Assembly: GCF_001187915.1 (NCBI RefSeq)
Contig: NZ_LGIU01000098.1
Location: forward strand, 1 to 64,000
Direction of reading: 5' to 3'
Length of the DNA: 64,000 nt
Origin: Arthrobacter sp. RIT-PI-e
GTDB taxonomy: Bacteria; Actinomycetota; Actinomycetes; Actinomycetales; Micrococcaceae
Shown: in pieces, positions 53,345 through 61,871 of the stretch
Layout of the letters: each line of letters starts with the position of its first letter
Position numbering within the stretch: the first letter of the stretch is position 1
Position numbers and translations under genes: made by a program
The notes under the pieces: generated by a model
The model's input: the letters and a program-made list of their open reading frames with translations, nothing else
Database searches by the model: none
What the model was told of the DNA's origin: nothing

Positions 53345-53528
53345 GAATCGAACCGCCCGGGCGGGACGGCCGGACGATCGGCGCCCTGGCGCGGACGTCA
53401 CCCCCATATGCCCTGCCGGGTACGGGTCGCGGAGATCGTGGGGGGGCACGGATACGCGCAGCAGTATGCGTCGCGGTGAGAATTCGGGGGGTGATCCACC
53501 ACATGTCGGCTGCACCGTGACCAACTGC
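53345..53528. other. Non-coding stretch, nothing recognised
   Basis: Together with 52946-53132 this flanks the DnaA-box cluster and completes the 748-bp gap between dnaB and rplI. Open frames are short and their codon use is unlike real genes. No tRNA or other RNA was recognised. Confidence 0.4.
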
Positions 53529-53558
53529 AGGAAGCCCCCGCTTCCGCGGGGGCTTCCT
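53529..53558. terminator. 13-bp hairpin terminator, distal to rplI
   Basis: AGGAAGCCCCCGC (53529-53541), loop TTCC, and GCGGGGGCTTCCT (53546-53558) are perfectly complementary. It lies beyond the 54-bp repeats in the direction of rplI transcription and probably backs them up as the ribosomal-operon terminator. Confidence 0.7.
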
Positions 53559-53590
53559 GAGGATCCGAACTGCTGGATGCGGACATCACC

Positions 53591-53698
53591 GCTTCGCAAC
53601 TACCCCGAACCCACTTCGCGGGTCCGGGGCCCATCGTTGCTAGCGCTTCGCAACTACCCCGAACCCGCTTCGCGGGTCCGGGGCCCCTCGTTGCTAGC
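53591..53698. repeat. Two tandem 54-bp hairpin repeats at the rplI 3' end
   Basis: Units 53591-53644 and 53645-53698 differ at two positions only (53613/53667 and 53633/53687). Each carries CCCGAACCC...GGGTCCGGG, a hairpin with CTTCG-like loop, and outer GCAAC...GTTGC arms. The second unit includes the rplI stop codon (53694-53696). They probably act as a duplicated terminator. Confidence 0.75.
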
Positions 53699-54143
53699 TG
53701 GCGACGACATCCAGATCGATCACGGCTGCTACGTCCTCGTGGAGACGGACGTTCGCCTGGTAGGAACCGATCGACTTGATGGCAGCAGGCAGTTCAACCT
53801 TGCGCTTGTCGATCTTCCCGAGCCCGGCGGCCTCGACGGCCTTCGCGATGTCGTCGGCCTTGACGGTTCCGAACAGGCGGCCGGAGCCACCGGCCTTCAC
53901 GGTCAGGGTGACGGGCTTGGCCGACAGTGCGGCGGCCTGACGCTGGGCGTCCTCGAGCGATGCGTGCTCGCGGGCGGAACGGGCGGCCTTGATGGACTCC
54001 ACCTGCTTCTCGCCACCCTTGCTCCACATCAGGGCGAAACCGCGGGGCAGAAGGTAGTTACGTGCGTAACCGTTCTTCACCTCGACGACGTCGCCCGCGG
54101 CACCGAGGCCGGTGACTTCCTGGGTCAGAATGAGCTTCGACAT
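53694..54143 (-). CDS. rplI: 50S ribosomal protein L9
   Basis: 149 residues. The N-terminal signature [28 protein letters not shown] is cut here as [17 protein letters not shown] plus [15 protein letters not shown], followed by the long connecting helix and the C-terminal domain ([18 protein letters not shown]). It binds 23S rRNA at the base of the L1 stalk. It is last in rpsF-ssb-rpsR-rplI, 14 nt after rpsR. Its stop lies inside the second 54-bp repeat. Confidence 0.98.
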   Translation of the reverse strand: MSKLILTQEVTGLGAAGDVVEVKNGYARNYLLPRGFALMWSKGGEKQVESIKAARSAREHASLEDAQRQAAALSAKPVTLTVKAGGSGRLFGTVKADDIAKAVEAAGLGKIDKRKVELPAAIKSIGSYQANVRLHEDVAAVIDLDVVAS

Positions 54144-54157
54144 TATGGGTCCCTTTC

Positions 54158-54397
54158 CTAGCCGCGACCGGCGCCGGAGTACGGCAGCAGAGCGACCTCG
54201 CGGGCGTTCTTGATGGCCTGGGCGATCTTGCGCTGCTCCTGCACGGTCACGCCGGTGACGCGACGCGCACGGATCTTTCCGCGATCGGAGATGAACTTGC
54301 GCAGCAGGGCTACGTCCTTGTAGTCGATGACGGTGACGTCAGCGGCCTTCAGGGGGTTGGACTTTGGTTTGGGCTTCCGGAGTTCAGCCTTAGCCAT
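54158..54397 (-). CDS. rpsR: 30S ribosomal protein S18
   Basis: 79 residues. [20 protein letters not shown] and [20 protein letters not shown] are the family core. It binds 16S rRNA as a heterodimer with S6, whose gene is two places upstream. No CxxC zinc-ribbon cysteines are present, so this is the zinc-independent form. It follows ssb by about 107 nt and is spaced closely to rplI. Confidence 0.97.
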   Translation of the reverse strand: MAKAELRKPKPKSNPLKAADVTVIDYKDVALLRKFISDRGKIRARRVTGVTVQEQRKIAQAIKNAREVALLPYSGAGRG

Positions 54398-54504
54398 CGT
54401 GGTGCTCCTTTTCTCGTCGGAGCCCGCAGAACGATTCTGCGGGATGGGTACTGCCAGTCATCTGCATGACTGCGGCGTGGATCCCGGGAACGGGACCGCA
54501 GCGC

Positions 54505-55074
54505 CTAGAAGGGAGGTTCGGAGTCGCCGCCGTTGCCCCAGCCCTGCGAGTTACCGCCCGAGGGTGCACCCCAGGGATCGTCCGCCGGCTGCTGGGACTG
54601 CTGGCCACCGTTCCATCCGGACTGCGAGCCGGAGTTTCCACCGAACCCGCCGCCCGAGTTGGAGTTTCCGCCGAAGCCACCGCTGTTGCCACCGTTGCCA
54701 CCGCCTGAGCGCTGGGTACGGGTGACCTTCGCCGAGGCGTAGCGCAGGGATGGACCGATCTCGTCCACCTCCAGCTCCATGACGGTGCGCTTCTCGCCCT
54801 CCTTGGTGTCGTACGATCGTGACTTGAGGCGACCCTGGGCAACCACGCGGGTTCCCTTGGTCAGGGTCTCGGCAACATTCTCCGCGGCCTCGCGCCAGAC
54901 CGATGCCCTGAGGAACAGCGTCTCGCCGTCCTTCCAGTCATTGCTCTGGCGGTCGAAGGTGCGCGGAGTGGACGCGATGGTGAAGTTGGCGACCGCCGAT
55001 CCCGACGGCGTGAACCGCAGCTCGGGATCGTTGGTGAGGTTGCCGATCACCGTGATGACTGTTTCGCCTGCCAT
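54505..55074 (-). CDS. ssb: Single-stranded DNA-binding protein
   Basis: 189 residues from ATG 55074 (AAGGAGG 4-5 nt upstream). The OB fold spans about 1-115 ([52 protein letters not shown]). A long Gly/Asn/Gln-rich linker follows, ending in the acidic tail DSEPPF, which recruits replication and repair partners. It lies in the rpsF operon, 61 nt after rpsF. Confidence 0.97.
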   Translation of the reverse strand: MAGETVITVIGNLTNDPELRFTPSGSAVANFTIASTPRTFDRQSNDWKDGETLFLRASVWREAAENVAETLTKGTRVVAQGRLKSRSYDTKEGEKRTVMELEVDEIGPSLRYASAKVTRTQRSGGGNGGNSGGFGGNSNSGGGFGGNSGSQSGWNGGQQSQQPADDPWGAPSGGNSQGWGNGGDSEPPF

Positions 55075-55135
55075 GGTGCCTCCTTGGGTCACTTCCCGCC
55101 GGGGCGGGACGTTGTGGGGTGCTGGTCCGCCGAGA

Positions 55136-55441
55136 CTACTCGGCGGTGACCTTCTGCTCCTCGGGACGGATGATCTTGGTACGCATGATCGTCTCGTTGA
55201 GGCTCAGCTGGCGGTCGAGCTCGGCCGCCACGGCCGGCGTCGCGGTGAAGTTGATGACGGCGTAGATGCCCTCGGTCTTCTTCTGGATCTCGTACGCAAG
55301 ACGCCGACGTCCCCAGATGTCCTTCTTGTCCACGGTGCCGCCACCGTTGCGGACCACGTTCAGGAACTTCTCGAGTGTCGGGTCGATGGAGCGTTCCTCG
55401 ACGTCCGGGTCGATGATGACCATCAATTCATATGCACGCAT
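55136..55441 (-). CDS. rpsF: 30S ribosomal protein S6
   Basis: 101 residues from ATG 55441, preceded by [35 protein letters not shown] and [11 protein letters not shown] are diagnostic. S6 pairs with S18 on the small subunit. It is first in rpsF-ssb-rpsR-rplI; the ribosome site can pair with an upstream complementary sequence (see leader feature), which suggests autogenous control by the S6-S18 pair. Confidence 0.97.
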   Translation of the reverse strand: MRAYELMVIIDPDVEERSIDPTLEKFLNVVRNGGGTVDKKDIWGRRRLAYEIQKKTEGIYAVINFTATPAVAAELDRQLSLNETIMRTKIIRPEEQKVTAE

Positions 55442-55445
55442 GTGT

Positions 55446-55498
55446 GAACCCACCTCCTTCGGGCTGAGCGGTCGCGGTCTTTCCGCAACAGGAGGTTC
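55446..55498 (-). promoter_or_regulatory. rpsF leader hairpin that can mask the ribosome binding site
   Basis: Read on the minus strand, GAACCTCCT (55498-55490) can pair with the AGGAGGT and GGTTC parts of the segment 55458-55446 that contains the rpsF ribosome site. S6-S18 leaders of other bacteria repress in this way, but the specific binding motif was not verified. Confidence 0.5.
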
Positions 55499-55610
55499 TT
55501 CAGCGTTGGTCCGGCCACCGCCTGCGGTCTGTACCACGGGCCGGCTGAGGCACGGACGAACCAATGTTACCGGACGGCGGGGCGGTCACCGAACTCCTGT
55601 GGACGAGGGT

Positions 55611-56894
55611 TCAGCGGCCGCCACGGAAGAACGCGGCGGTCACGGTGGCGAGGTGCCCCGGATCGTCGACGCCGCACAGCTCGCGTGCGGAGTGCATGGA
55701 CAGCAGCGGCGTGCCGACGTCCACCGTGCGGATGCCCAGCCGCGTGGCGGTGAGGGGGCCGATGGTGGAGCCGCAGGGCATCACGTTGTTGGACACGAAC
55801 TCCTGGTACGGCACGCCGCTGTCCCGGCACAGCGCAGCCCAGTACGCGGCTCCCGGGGCATCCGTGGTGTACCGCTGGTTGGCGTTGATCTTCAGCAGCG
55901 GGCCCCGGTTGAGGACCGGCAGGTTGGCCGGGTCGTGCCGTTCGGCGTAGTTCGGGTGCACGGCGTGGCCGGCGTCCGCCGAGACGCAGAACGAGGACGC
56001 CAGGGCGCGCAGCCGCTCCTCGGTCCCCGCGCCGAGGCCCAGCGAGATGCGCAGCAGCATGTCCTCGAGGAACGGGCCGCTCGCGCCGGAGCGGGAGCCA
56101 CTGCCCACCTCCTCGTGGTCGAAAGCCGCGAGCACCGCGATCGGACCGTCCGCGGGACCGTGCTCCGCGGCGTCGAGCAGGGCGGTGAGGCCTGCATGCA
56201 CGGAGGAGAGGTTGTCCAGCCGGCCGGAGGCGAGGAACTCGCCGCGGGCACCGAGGACGCGCGGCTCCTGCGTGTCCGCCACCACGACGTCGAAGCCGCC
56301 GATCTCCCCGGGGTCCACGCCGGCGTCGGCCGCGAGGACGCCGAGGAGGTCCTCGTCCGCGTGATCACCGAGACCCCATACGGGGTTCATGTGCCGCTGC
56401 TTGTCCAGGGCCAGGCCGTCGTTGACGGCGCGGTCCAGGTGGATGGCCAGCTGCGGGAAGCGCAGCAGCGGGCCGGTGGCCACCAGGTGCTCGCTGCCGT
56501 CGCGCAGCGTGAGCCGGCCCGCGAGCGCCAGCTCACGGTCCAGCCAGGAGTTCAGCAGCGGCCCCCCGTACACCTCCCCCCCCGCCTGCAGCCAACCGTA
56601 CTTCCCGGTGGTGGGTTTCGGCTTGAGCTTGAACGACGGCGAATCGGTGTGCGCCCCGAGGATGTGGAAGCCCGTGGTGGCGTCCGCGGAGTCGGGGACG
56701 TGCCAGGCGATCAGTGCGCCGTCGCGGACGACGTGGTACCGGCCGGGGCCACCGTCCCAGGCGTCCTGCTCGGCGAGGGGCCGGAAACCCGCTGCGGAGA
56801 GGCGGCGTGCGGCCTCCGCCACCGCGTGGAAGCTCGACGGCGACGCCGTCACGCAGGCGCCGAGATCGGTGATGTGCGCTGGAGATGGGCTCAT
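55611..56894 (-). CDS. M18 family aspartyl aminopeptidase
   Basis: 427 residues from ATG 56894. Two-zinc centre motifs of the M18/M42-like clan are visible: HILGAHTDSPSFKLKP, ALDKQRHMNPVWG, AAFDHEEVGSGSRSGA, CVSADAGHAVHPNYAERHD and GSTIGPLTATRLGI. It removes N-terminal acidic or other residues from peptides in the cytosol. It lies immediately upstream of the two-component genes in map order but on the same strand and downstream in transcription. Confidence 0.94.
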   Translation of the reverse strand: MSPSPAHITDLGACVTASPSSFHAVAEAARRLSAAGFRPLAEQDAWDGGPGRYHVVRDGALIAWHVPDSADATTGFHILGAHTDSPSFKLKPKPTTGKYGWLQAGGEVYGGPLLNSWLDRELALAGRLTLRDGSEHLVATGPLLRFPQLAIHLDRAVNDGLALDKQRHMNPVWGLGDHADEDLLGVLAADAGVDPGEIGGFDVVVADTQEPRVLGARGEFLASGRLDNLSSVHAGLTALLDAAEHGPADGPIAVLAAFDHEEVGSGSRSGASGPFLEDMLLRISLGLGAGTEERLRALASSFCVSADAGHAVHPNYAERHDPANLPVLNRGPLLKINANQRYTTDAPGAAYWAALCRDSGVPYQEFVSNNVMPCGSTIGPLTATRLGIRTVDVGTPLLSMHSARELCGVDDPGHLATVTAAFFRGGR

Positions 56895-56954
56895 CCCCCG
56901 ATTCAACCAGATACGCGCCGCCCGATCCGTGGGGAGGCGTCCGGGAGACGGTGG

Positions 56955-56984
56955 TCAGTGCTCAGTGCTCAGTGCTCAGTGCTC
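56955..56984. repeat. Four tandem copies of a 7-bp repeat at a stop codon
   Basis: TCAGTGC occurs four times in a row followed by TC. The stop codon of the response-regulator gene (56976-56978, TGA on the minus strand) is formed within the array. Change in copy number would not alter the current stop, but slipped-strand events at its edge could lengthen the C-terminus. Confidence 0.85.
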
Positions 56985-57680
56985 CACCGGACCGGGCACC
57001 ACGATCCCGTGCTCGTAGGCGTACACCACGGCCTGCACCCTGTCCCGCAGGCCCAGCTTGGTGAGGATCCGCCGCACGTGGGTCTTGATGGTCGCCTCGG
57101 AGAGGAAGAACCGGGCGGCGAGTTCGGCGTTGGAGAGTCCCTCCGCCACAGCTTCGAGCACCTCGCGCTCCCGCGGGGTCAGGTCCGCCAGCCGCGGGTC
57201 CGCCGTCCGGGCCGCGGTCTGCGCCGGGGGGAGTGAGCGGACGTAGGTCTCCAGGAGCCGTTGGGTGACGCGGGGGGCCACCACGGCGTCGCCGCTGGCC
57301 ACCACCCGCACCGCCTGCACCAGGTCCTCGGGCGCCACGTCCTTGAGCAGGAACGCCGAGGCGCCCGCCTGCAGACCGGAGAAGGCGTACTCGTCCAGGT
57401 CGAAGGTGGTGAGGATGATGATGCGGGAGCACGATCCCGAGCGGATGATCCGTCGTGTGGCCTCGATGCCGTCGCCGTCGGGCATCCGCACATCCATGAG
57501 GACCACGTCGGGCGTGATCTCCGCCGCCAGGCGTACCGCCTCCGACCCCGTGGAGGCCTCCCCCGCGACCACGAGATCGGGTTCGCCCTCGAGGATGAGC
57601 CGGAAGCCCATCCTCAGCAGCGGCTGGTCGTCAGCGAGCAGCACCCTGATGCGTGGGCCCGGATCGTGGTGCATCGTCAT
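56976..57680 (-). CDS. Two-component response regulator, NarL/FixJ family
   Basis: 234 residues. The receiver domain (about 1-125) has the acidic pair DD, phospho-acceptor in DVVLMDVRMPDGDG and the Lys in FLLKDVAPEDLV. The LuxR-type helix-turn-helix lies near the C-terminus (DLTPREREVLEAVAEGLSNA, FLSEATIKTHVRRILTKLGL). It overlaps its kinase gene by 50 nt and is downstream of two ABC exporter genes on the same strand, which it probably controls. Confidence 0.95.
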   Translation of the reverse strand: MTMHHDPGPRIRVLLADDQPLLRMGFRLILEGEPDLVVAGEASTGSEAVRLAAEITPDVVLMDVRMPDGDGIEATRRIIRSGSCSRIIILTTFDLDEYAFSGLQAGASAFLLKDVAPEDLVQAVRVVASGDAVVAPRVTQRLLETYVRSLPPAQTAARTADPRLADLTPREREVLEAVAEGLSNAELAARFFLSEATIKTHVRRILTKLGLRDRVQAVVYAYEHGIVVPGPVEH

Positions 57681-58947
57681 TGTCTTCCCCCCGTTGACTC
57701 CCGGCGCCGTGGTCGGCGTCGGGCACCGTCAAGTGCACGTCCACGACCCACCCGCCCGAGGGCCGCGGGCCGCACTTCACCGTACCCGCATAGATGGCGG
57801 CGCGCTCACGCATCCCGGCGATCCCCTGCCCGGATCCCAGTGACACCCCGGGTTCCATGACCCCCCGCCCGTCGTCGGCTATCCGCAGGGACACCCCGCT
57901 CCCGGACCGGGTGATCGAGACGTCCACCCGGGTGGTACCCCTGCCGTACCGGAGCGTGTTGGTGAGGGATTCCTGCAGGATCCGGTACACCGTGAGGTGG
58001 AAGGCCTGGTCATCGGGCAGGTTCGGCCCGTCGGTGGCGACCCGCAGCGGCAGGCCGGCTGCCCGGAAGCCCTCGAGGAGGTGCGCCACGGAGCTCGACG
58101 CCGGGAGCGGCTCCAGCGGCCCGGTGGCATCCTCCGTCCGGAGCACTCCGAGCACGCGCCGCATGTCCGCGATCGCGGTGCGTCCGGTGGAGGAGAGCTC
58201 CCCCAGCACGGCGGCGGCGCGATCGGGGTCGCGCTTCAGGACGACGGCGGCGCCGTCCGAGAGCGCCACCATCACGGTGAGGGAGTGCGCGACGACGTCG
58301 TGCATCTCCCGGGCTATGCGGTTCCGCTCCCCCGCCGAGGCCAGCCGGGCGTTCCGGGTTGCCCATTCCCGCAGCACGAGCTCGTGCTCGCGATCGCGCC
58401 GCACGGTGACGCCCACACCCACCGCGATCACGAGGAACATGACCACGAAACCGCTGACGAACCAGATCAGCCCGGGAACGTCCGGGGAGAAACCGGCCGG
58501 CGCGAGGAACAGGGCGCTCACGGACAGCGTCGCCGCCATGGCGAACGCGATCAGGGTTCTGCGGAGCGGGTGGACGGAGGCCACCGTGTAGAGGGCCACC
58601 GCCGTGGCCAGCGCCACGCTGCCGCGTCCCTCGGTGGCCATGCTGACCGGGGTGTCGATGACGGCCACGACGGTGAGGACCAGCACGGGGTGGTCCCGGC
58701 GGCAGGCGAGCGCCACGGCGGCGAGGAGCACTCCCGACACACCGGCCCAACTGCCCGATTCCGCGACGAGGAACGCCGTGTCGGGCAGTGAGACGGTCAG
58801 GAAGAGCACCACCACGACGGCGTCCATCACGCGGGGGTGCTCACGGAAGAAGCGCCGCACGGGACCGAGCCGGCGCGCATTGAGCTCGGTGAGGGAGTCC
58901 GCGGCCGTTCGTTCCGCGGACTCCCTCACCGAGAGTCGATCGGGCAC
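57631..58947 (-). CDS. Two-component sensor histidine kinase (HisKA_3/NarX-like)
   Basis: 438 residues from GTG 58947 (GAGGAA 8 nt upstream). Five or six membrane helices (about 35-170) form the sensor; the cytoplasmic part has HisKA_3 ERNRIAREMHDVVAHSLTVM with the phospho-His and HATPase_c elements YRILQESLTNTLRYG, LRIADDGRG and GQGIAGMRERAA. The membrane-embedded sensor with short loops is typical of kinases that watch cell-envelope or drug stress next to ABC exporters. The coding region overlaps the regulator. Confidence 0.94.
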   Translation of the reverse strand: MPDRLSVRESAERTAADSLTELNARRLGPVRRFFREHPRVMDAVVVVLFLTVSLPDTAFLVAESGSWAGVSGVLLAAVALACRRDHPVLVLTVVAVIDTPVSMATEGRGSVALATAVALYTVASVHPLRRTLIAFAMAATLSVSALFLAPAGFSPDVPGLIWFVSGFVVMFLVIAVGVGVTVRRDREHELVLREWATRNARLASAGERNRIAREMHDVVAHSLTVMVALSDGAAVVLKRDPDRAAAVLGELSSTGRTAIADMRRVLGVLRTEDATGPLEPLPASSSVAHLLEGFRAAGLPLRVATDGPNLPDDQAFHLTVYRILQESLTNTLRYGRGTTRVDVSITRSGSGVSLRIADDGRGVMEPGVSLGSGQGIAGMRERAAIYAGTVKCGPRPSGGWVVDVHLTVPDADHGAGSQRGEDNDDAPRSGPTHQGAAR

Positions 58948-58979
58948 GAGGGGTTCCTCACGCCCGGGGTCGGACCGGG

Positions 58980-59867
58980 CTAGACATCCCGCTTCTTCGT
59001 GACGACCAGGGCGACCACGAGGAGTCCGAGGGCCCAGGCGGTCATCACGAGGCCGCCTTCCCACTGGGTGAGATCACCGTCGACGGTGGTGACCATGACC
59101 AGTTGGGTTCCTGCGTCACCGGGGAGGAAGCGCGCCGCCTTCGGGATCCAGTCGGCGAGCCCGGAGATGAGCTGCACGATCAGGGGCAGGACGAAGAAGA
59201 CTCCCACCGCGGTCACCACACCACCCGCGGTGTTGCGCAGCAGGGTGCCGAGCGAGATCGAGATGACCGCCACCAGGGCGAGGAAGGTGCCCGTGTTGAT
59301 CACACTCGCCAGCACTCCGTCCTGCGTGAGTGCGAAGTCGAGGTCCTGCCCCCGGAGGATGGGCTGGGCCACGAGATAGGAGACCAGGGCGCTGGCGAGG
59401 CCGACGACGAAGGCGATCAGGGCGACGATGACGGTCTTCGCGACCAGGGCCGGGATGCGCTTGGGCACCGCGACCATCGTCGAGCGGATCATGCCCGTGG
59501 CCCATTCCGAGGCGATGAGCACCACGGCCAGGGACGCGATGAGCAGCTGCCCGAACAACAGGCCCGCGGAGGGTGTGGTGAGCGCTTGTCCCGCGATGCT
59601 GTTCGGCCCCTCCGTGGGAGCCTGGAACTCCGCGGGCACCTCGGACCCGGCGATCGCCTCGGCCGATGTGGCCATCGCCCAGGCGAACAGGGCGGCGAGG
59701 CCCACCATCACCACCACGGTGCAGGCGAGCAGGATCACGGTGGAGGGCACCGTGGTGACCTTGATCCACTCGGACCTCAGCACCCGGCCGAAGTTCAGGC
59801 CCGTCCCGTCGTCCCGGTTCTGCCGCGGGCGCTGCTGCGCGGGCGCGTTCTGTGTCGAGGTGGCCAT
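58980..59867 (-). CDS. ABC transporter permease (ABC-2 type, bacitracin/lantibiotic-like)
   Basis: 295 residues. A Gln/Pro-rich cytoplasmic N-terminus precedes six helices (first near 45-68) with the ABC-2 pattern, including ASEWATGMIRSTMVAVPKR before helix 3. It forms the membrane part of the exporter whose ATPase is the gene just upstream (2-nt gap). AAGGACG precedes ATG 59867. The kinase and regulator genes follow directly, a standard arrangement for antibiotic-responsive ABC exporters. Confidence 0.9.
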   Translation of the reverse strand: MATSTQNAPAQQRPRQNRDDGTGLNFGRVLRSEWIKVTTVPSTVILLACTVVVMVGLAALFAWAMATSAEAIAGSEVPAEFQAPTEGPNSIAGQALTTPSAGLLFGQLLIASLAVVLIASEWATGMIRSTMVAVPKRIPALVAKTVIVALIAFVVGLASALVSYLVAQPILRGQDLDFALTQDGVLASVINTGTFLALVAVISISLGTLLRNTAGGVVTAVGVFFVLPLIVQLISGLADWIPKAARFLPGDAGTQLVMVTTVDGDLTQWEGGLVMTAWALGLLVVALVVTKKRDV

Positions 59868-59869
59868 GG

Positions 59870-60814
59870 TCAGCGTCCTTCCGGAGCCGCGACGGGCTCG
59901 CCCGCGAGCGGGGTGGATGAGTGGTATTCGACTTCCGTCTGGGTGAGTTGCATGTAGGCGTCCTCGAGGGACACGTGCAGCGGGGTCAGCTCGTACACGA
60001 GCACCTGTTCCCGGAGGGCCACCTCCGCGACCCTGCGGGCGTCCACGCCCGTGATCTCCATGAGTTCCGGTTCGAGCAGCTGGGAGGACACGCCGTCGCC
60101 CGCGAGTGATCCGAGGAGGTCCTGCGGGCGGTCCGCGCGGACACGGACCCGTGCCTTGCCCTGTCCGTCGATGATCGACTGGATGGGCGCGTCGGCGATG
60201 ATGCGGCCCCGGCCGATCACCACCAGGTGGTCCGCCGTCAGTGCCATCTCCGACATCAGGTGGGAGGACAGGAACACGGTGCGTCCCTCGGAGGCGAGGC
60301 CCTTGGCGAGGTGGCGGACCCACTGGACGCCCTCGGGGTCCAGGCCGTTCACCGGTTCGTCCAGGATCACCGTGTGGGGGTCCCCGAGGAGCGCCGCCGC
60401 GATGCCCAGGCGCTGCCCCATGCCCAGGGAGAAACCTCCCACCCGCTTCTTGGCCACCGGGCCGAGCCCGGTCAGCTCGATGACGTCCTTGACCCGGCTG
60501 TCCGGGATCCCGTGCGTCGCCGCCATGGCCCGCAGGTGGTTGTAGGCGGTGCGCTTGGTGTGCACGGCCTTGGCGTCCAGCAGGGCCCCCACCTCGCGCA
60601 GCGGGGCGCGGTGCTGGGCGTAGGGCTTGCCGTTGACGGTGACACGACCGGCGCTCGGGCTGTCGAGCCCCACGATCATGCGCATGGTGGTGGACTTGCC
60701 CGCACCGTTCGGGCCGAGGAAGCCCGTCACCTTGCCGGGCTGCACGGTGAAGGACACCGCGTCCACCGCGGTCTTCGCGCCGTAGCGCTTCGAGAGGGCC
60801 TGTACCTCGATCAT
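59870..60814 (-). CDS. ABC transporter ATP-binding protein
   Basis: 314 residues. Walker A GPNGAGKSTTMRM, signature FSLGMGQRLGIAAAL (the SLGMGQR form is typical of the BcrA/lantibiotic group), Walker B VILDEPVNGLDPEG and H-loop SSHLMSEM are present, with an additional about 90-residue C-terminal domain as in BcrA-like ATPases. It pairs with the permease 2 nt downstream. ATG 60814 is preceded by GGAGGATGCACG. Confidence 0.93.
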   Translation of the reverse strand: MIEVQALSKRYGAKTAVDAVSFTVQPGKVTGFLGPNGAGKSTTMRMIVGLDSPSAGRVTVNGKPYAQHRAPLREVGALLDAKAVHTKRTAYNHLRAMAATHGIPDSRVKDVIELTGLGPVAKKRVGGFSLGMGQRLGIAAALLGDPHTVILDEPVNGLDPEGVQWVRHLAKGLASEGRTVFLSSHLMSEMALTADHLVVIGRGRIIADAPIQSIIDGQGKARVRVRADRPQDLLGSLAGDGVSSQLLEPELMEITGVDARRVAEVALREQVLVYELTPLHVSLEDAYMQLTQTEVEYHSSTPLAGEPVAAPEGR

Positions 60815-60992
60815 CGTGCATCCTCCGGCTGGTGGTGACGCGGTACGCGCAACTGCGGGTCCGGTACCACCAACCCTAGGCTCCGCCCGCGTCCCGGTCA
60901 CCGGTCCGAGGGATGATCGGCGGTTCGGGGGACTACGCCTTTCGGACGACGCCGGGCCCCGGTCCTCCCCGCACGCCGCCCCGGCTGCTGCG

Positions 60993-61871
60993 TCACCGGC
61001 TGCTGATCGAGGCGAACTTCCGGATGCACAGCGGCACGAAGACCAGGAGCATGACGGCGATCCCGATCAGGATGGTCACCAGGGCGTTCTGCATCGCCCA
61101 CACGTCGGGTGCGGGGACACTGCCCGTGTTGCCGAACAGCTCCCGCACCGCCTGGACGAACCACGAGACCGGGTTCCAGTTCGCGAAGGCCTCGAGCACG
61201 GCGGGAAGGCTCTGCGGCTGCACGAAGGCGTTGGAGATGAAGGTCAGCGGGAACAGGATCATGAAGGAGGCGTTGTTGATGACCTCCGGGGACTTCACCG
61301 ACATCCCGAGCAGGGCCATGACCCAGCTGAAGGCGTAGGAGAACAGCAGCAGCAGCCCGACCCCGGCCGCCGCCTCGACGAGCGAGGTGTTGATGCGCCA
61401 CCCCACCAGGAGACCCGTGGCCATCATGATCACCACGGACAGTGCGTTCAGCACCAGGTCGCTGTTGGTCCGCCCCACGAGCACCGCGGAGGAACTCATG
61501 GGGAGGGTGCGGAAGCGATCGATGATGCCGTCCTTCAGGTCCTGCGCCATGGCGGAACCCGAGAAGGTGGAACCGAAGATCACCGTCTGCGCGAAGATCC
61601 CCGCCATCAGGTACTGCGTGTAGTCGCTGCCCTCCACCTGGATGGACCCACCGTAGATCTGGCTGAAGAGCAGCACGAACATGATGGGCTGCAGCACGGC
61701 GAACACCAGCATGTCCGGCGAGCGCCGCAACTTGGTCAGGTTCCGCTTGGTGACGGTCCAGCCGTCCGACATCCACCCCGACAGGGCGGAGGACTGGTCC
61801 GGGCCCTCGGTGGGCGGGCCCGGGACGCGCCGGCCGTCCTGCTGCAGCCCAGCCGTCGTCGATGCACTCAT
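60993..61871 (-). CDS. ABC-2 type permease, DrrB-like
   Basis: 292 residues with six helices. The ABC-2 signature near residues 62-100 (LVFAVLQPIMFVLLFSQIYG) and the conserved PLTFISNAFVQPQSLP segment near the C-terminal third place it with daunorubicin-type exporter permeases. Its start overlaps the DrrA-like gene by 4 nt. The N-terminal 45 residues are hydrophilic and Gln/Gly/Pro-rich. Substrate unknown. Confidence 0.92.
   Translation of the reverse strand: MSASTTAGLQQDGRRVPGPPTEGPDQSSALSGWMSDGWTVTKRNLTKLRRSPDMLVFAVLQPIMFVLLFSQIYGGSIQVEGSDYTQYLMAGIFAQTVIFGSTFSGSAMAQDLKDGIIDRFRTLPMSSSAVLVGRTNSDLVLNALSVVIMMATGLLVGWRINTSLVEAAAGVGLLLLFSYAFSWVMALLGMSVKSPEVINNASFMILFPLTFISNAFVQPQSLPAVLEAFANWNPVSWFVQAVRELFGNTGSVPAPDVWAMQNALVTILIGIAVMLLVFVPLCIRKFASISSR

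Noticed and set aside
53253-53599. Short open frames in the dnaB-rplI gap as genes
   Set aside because: They overlap hairpins and repeats, lack ribosome sites and have unnatural composition.
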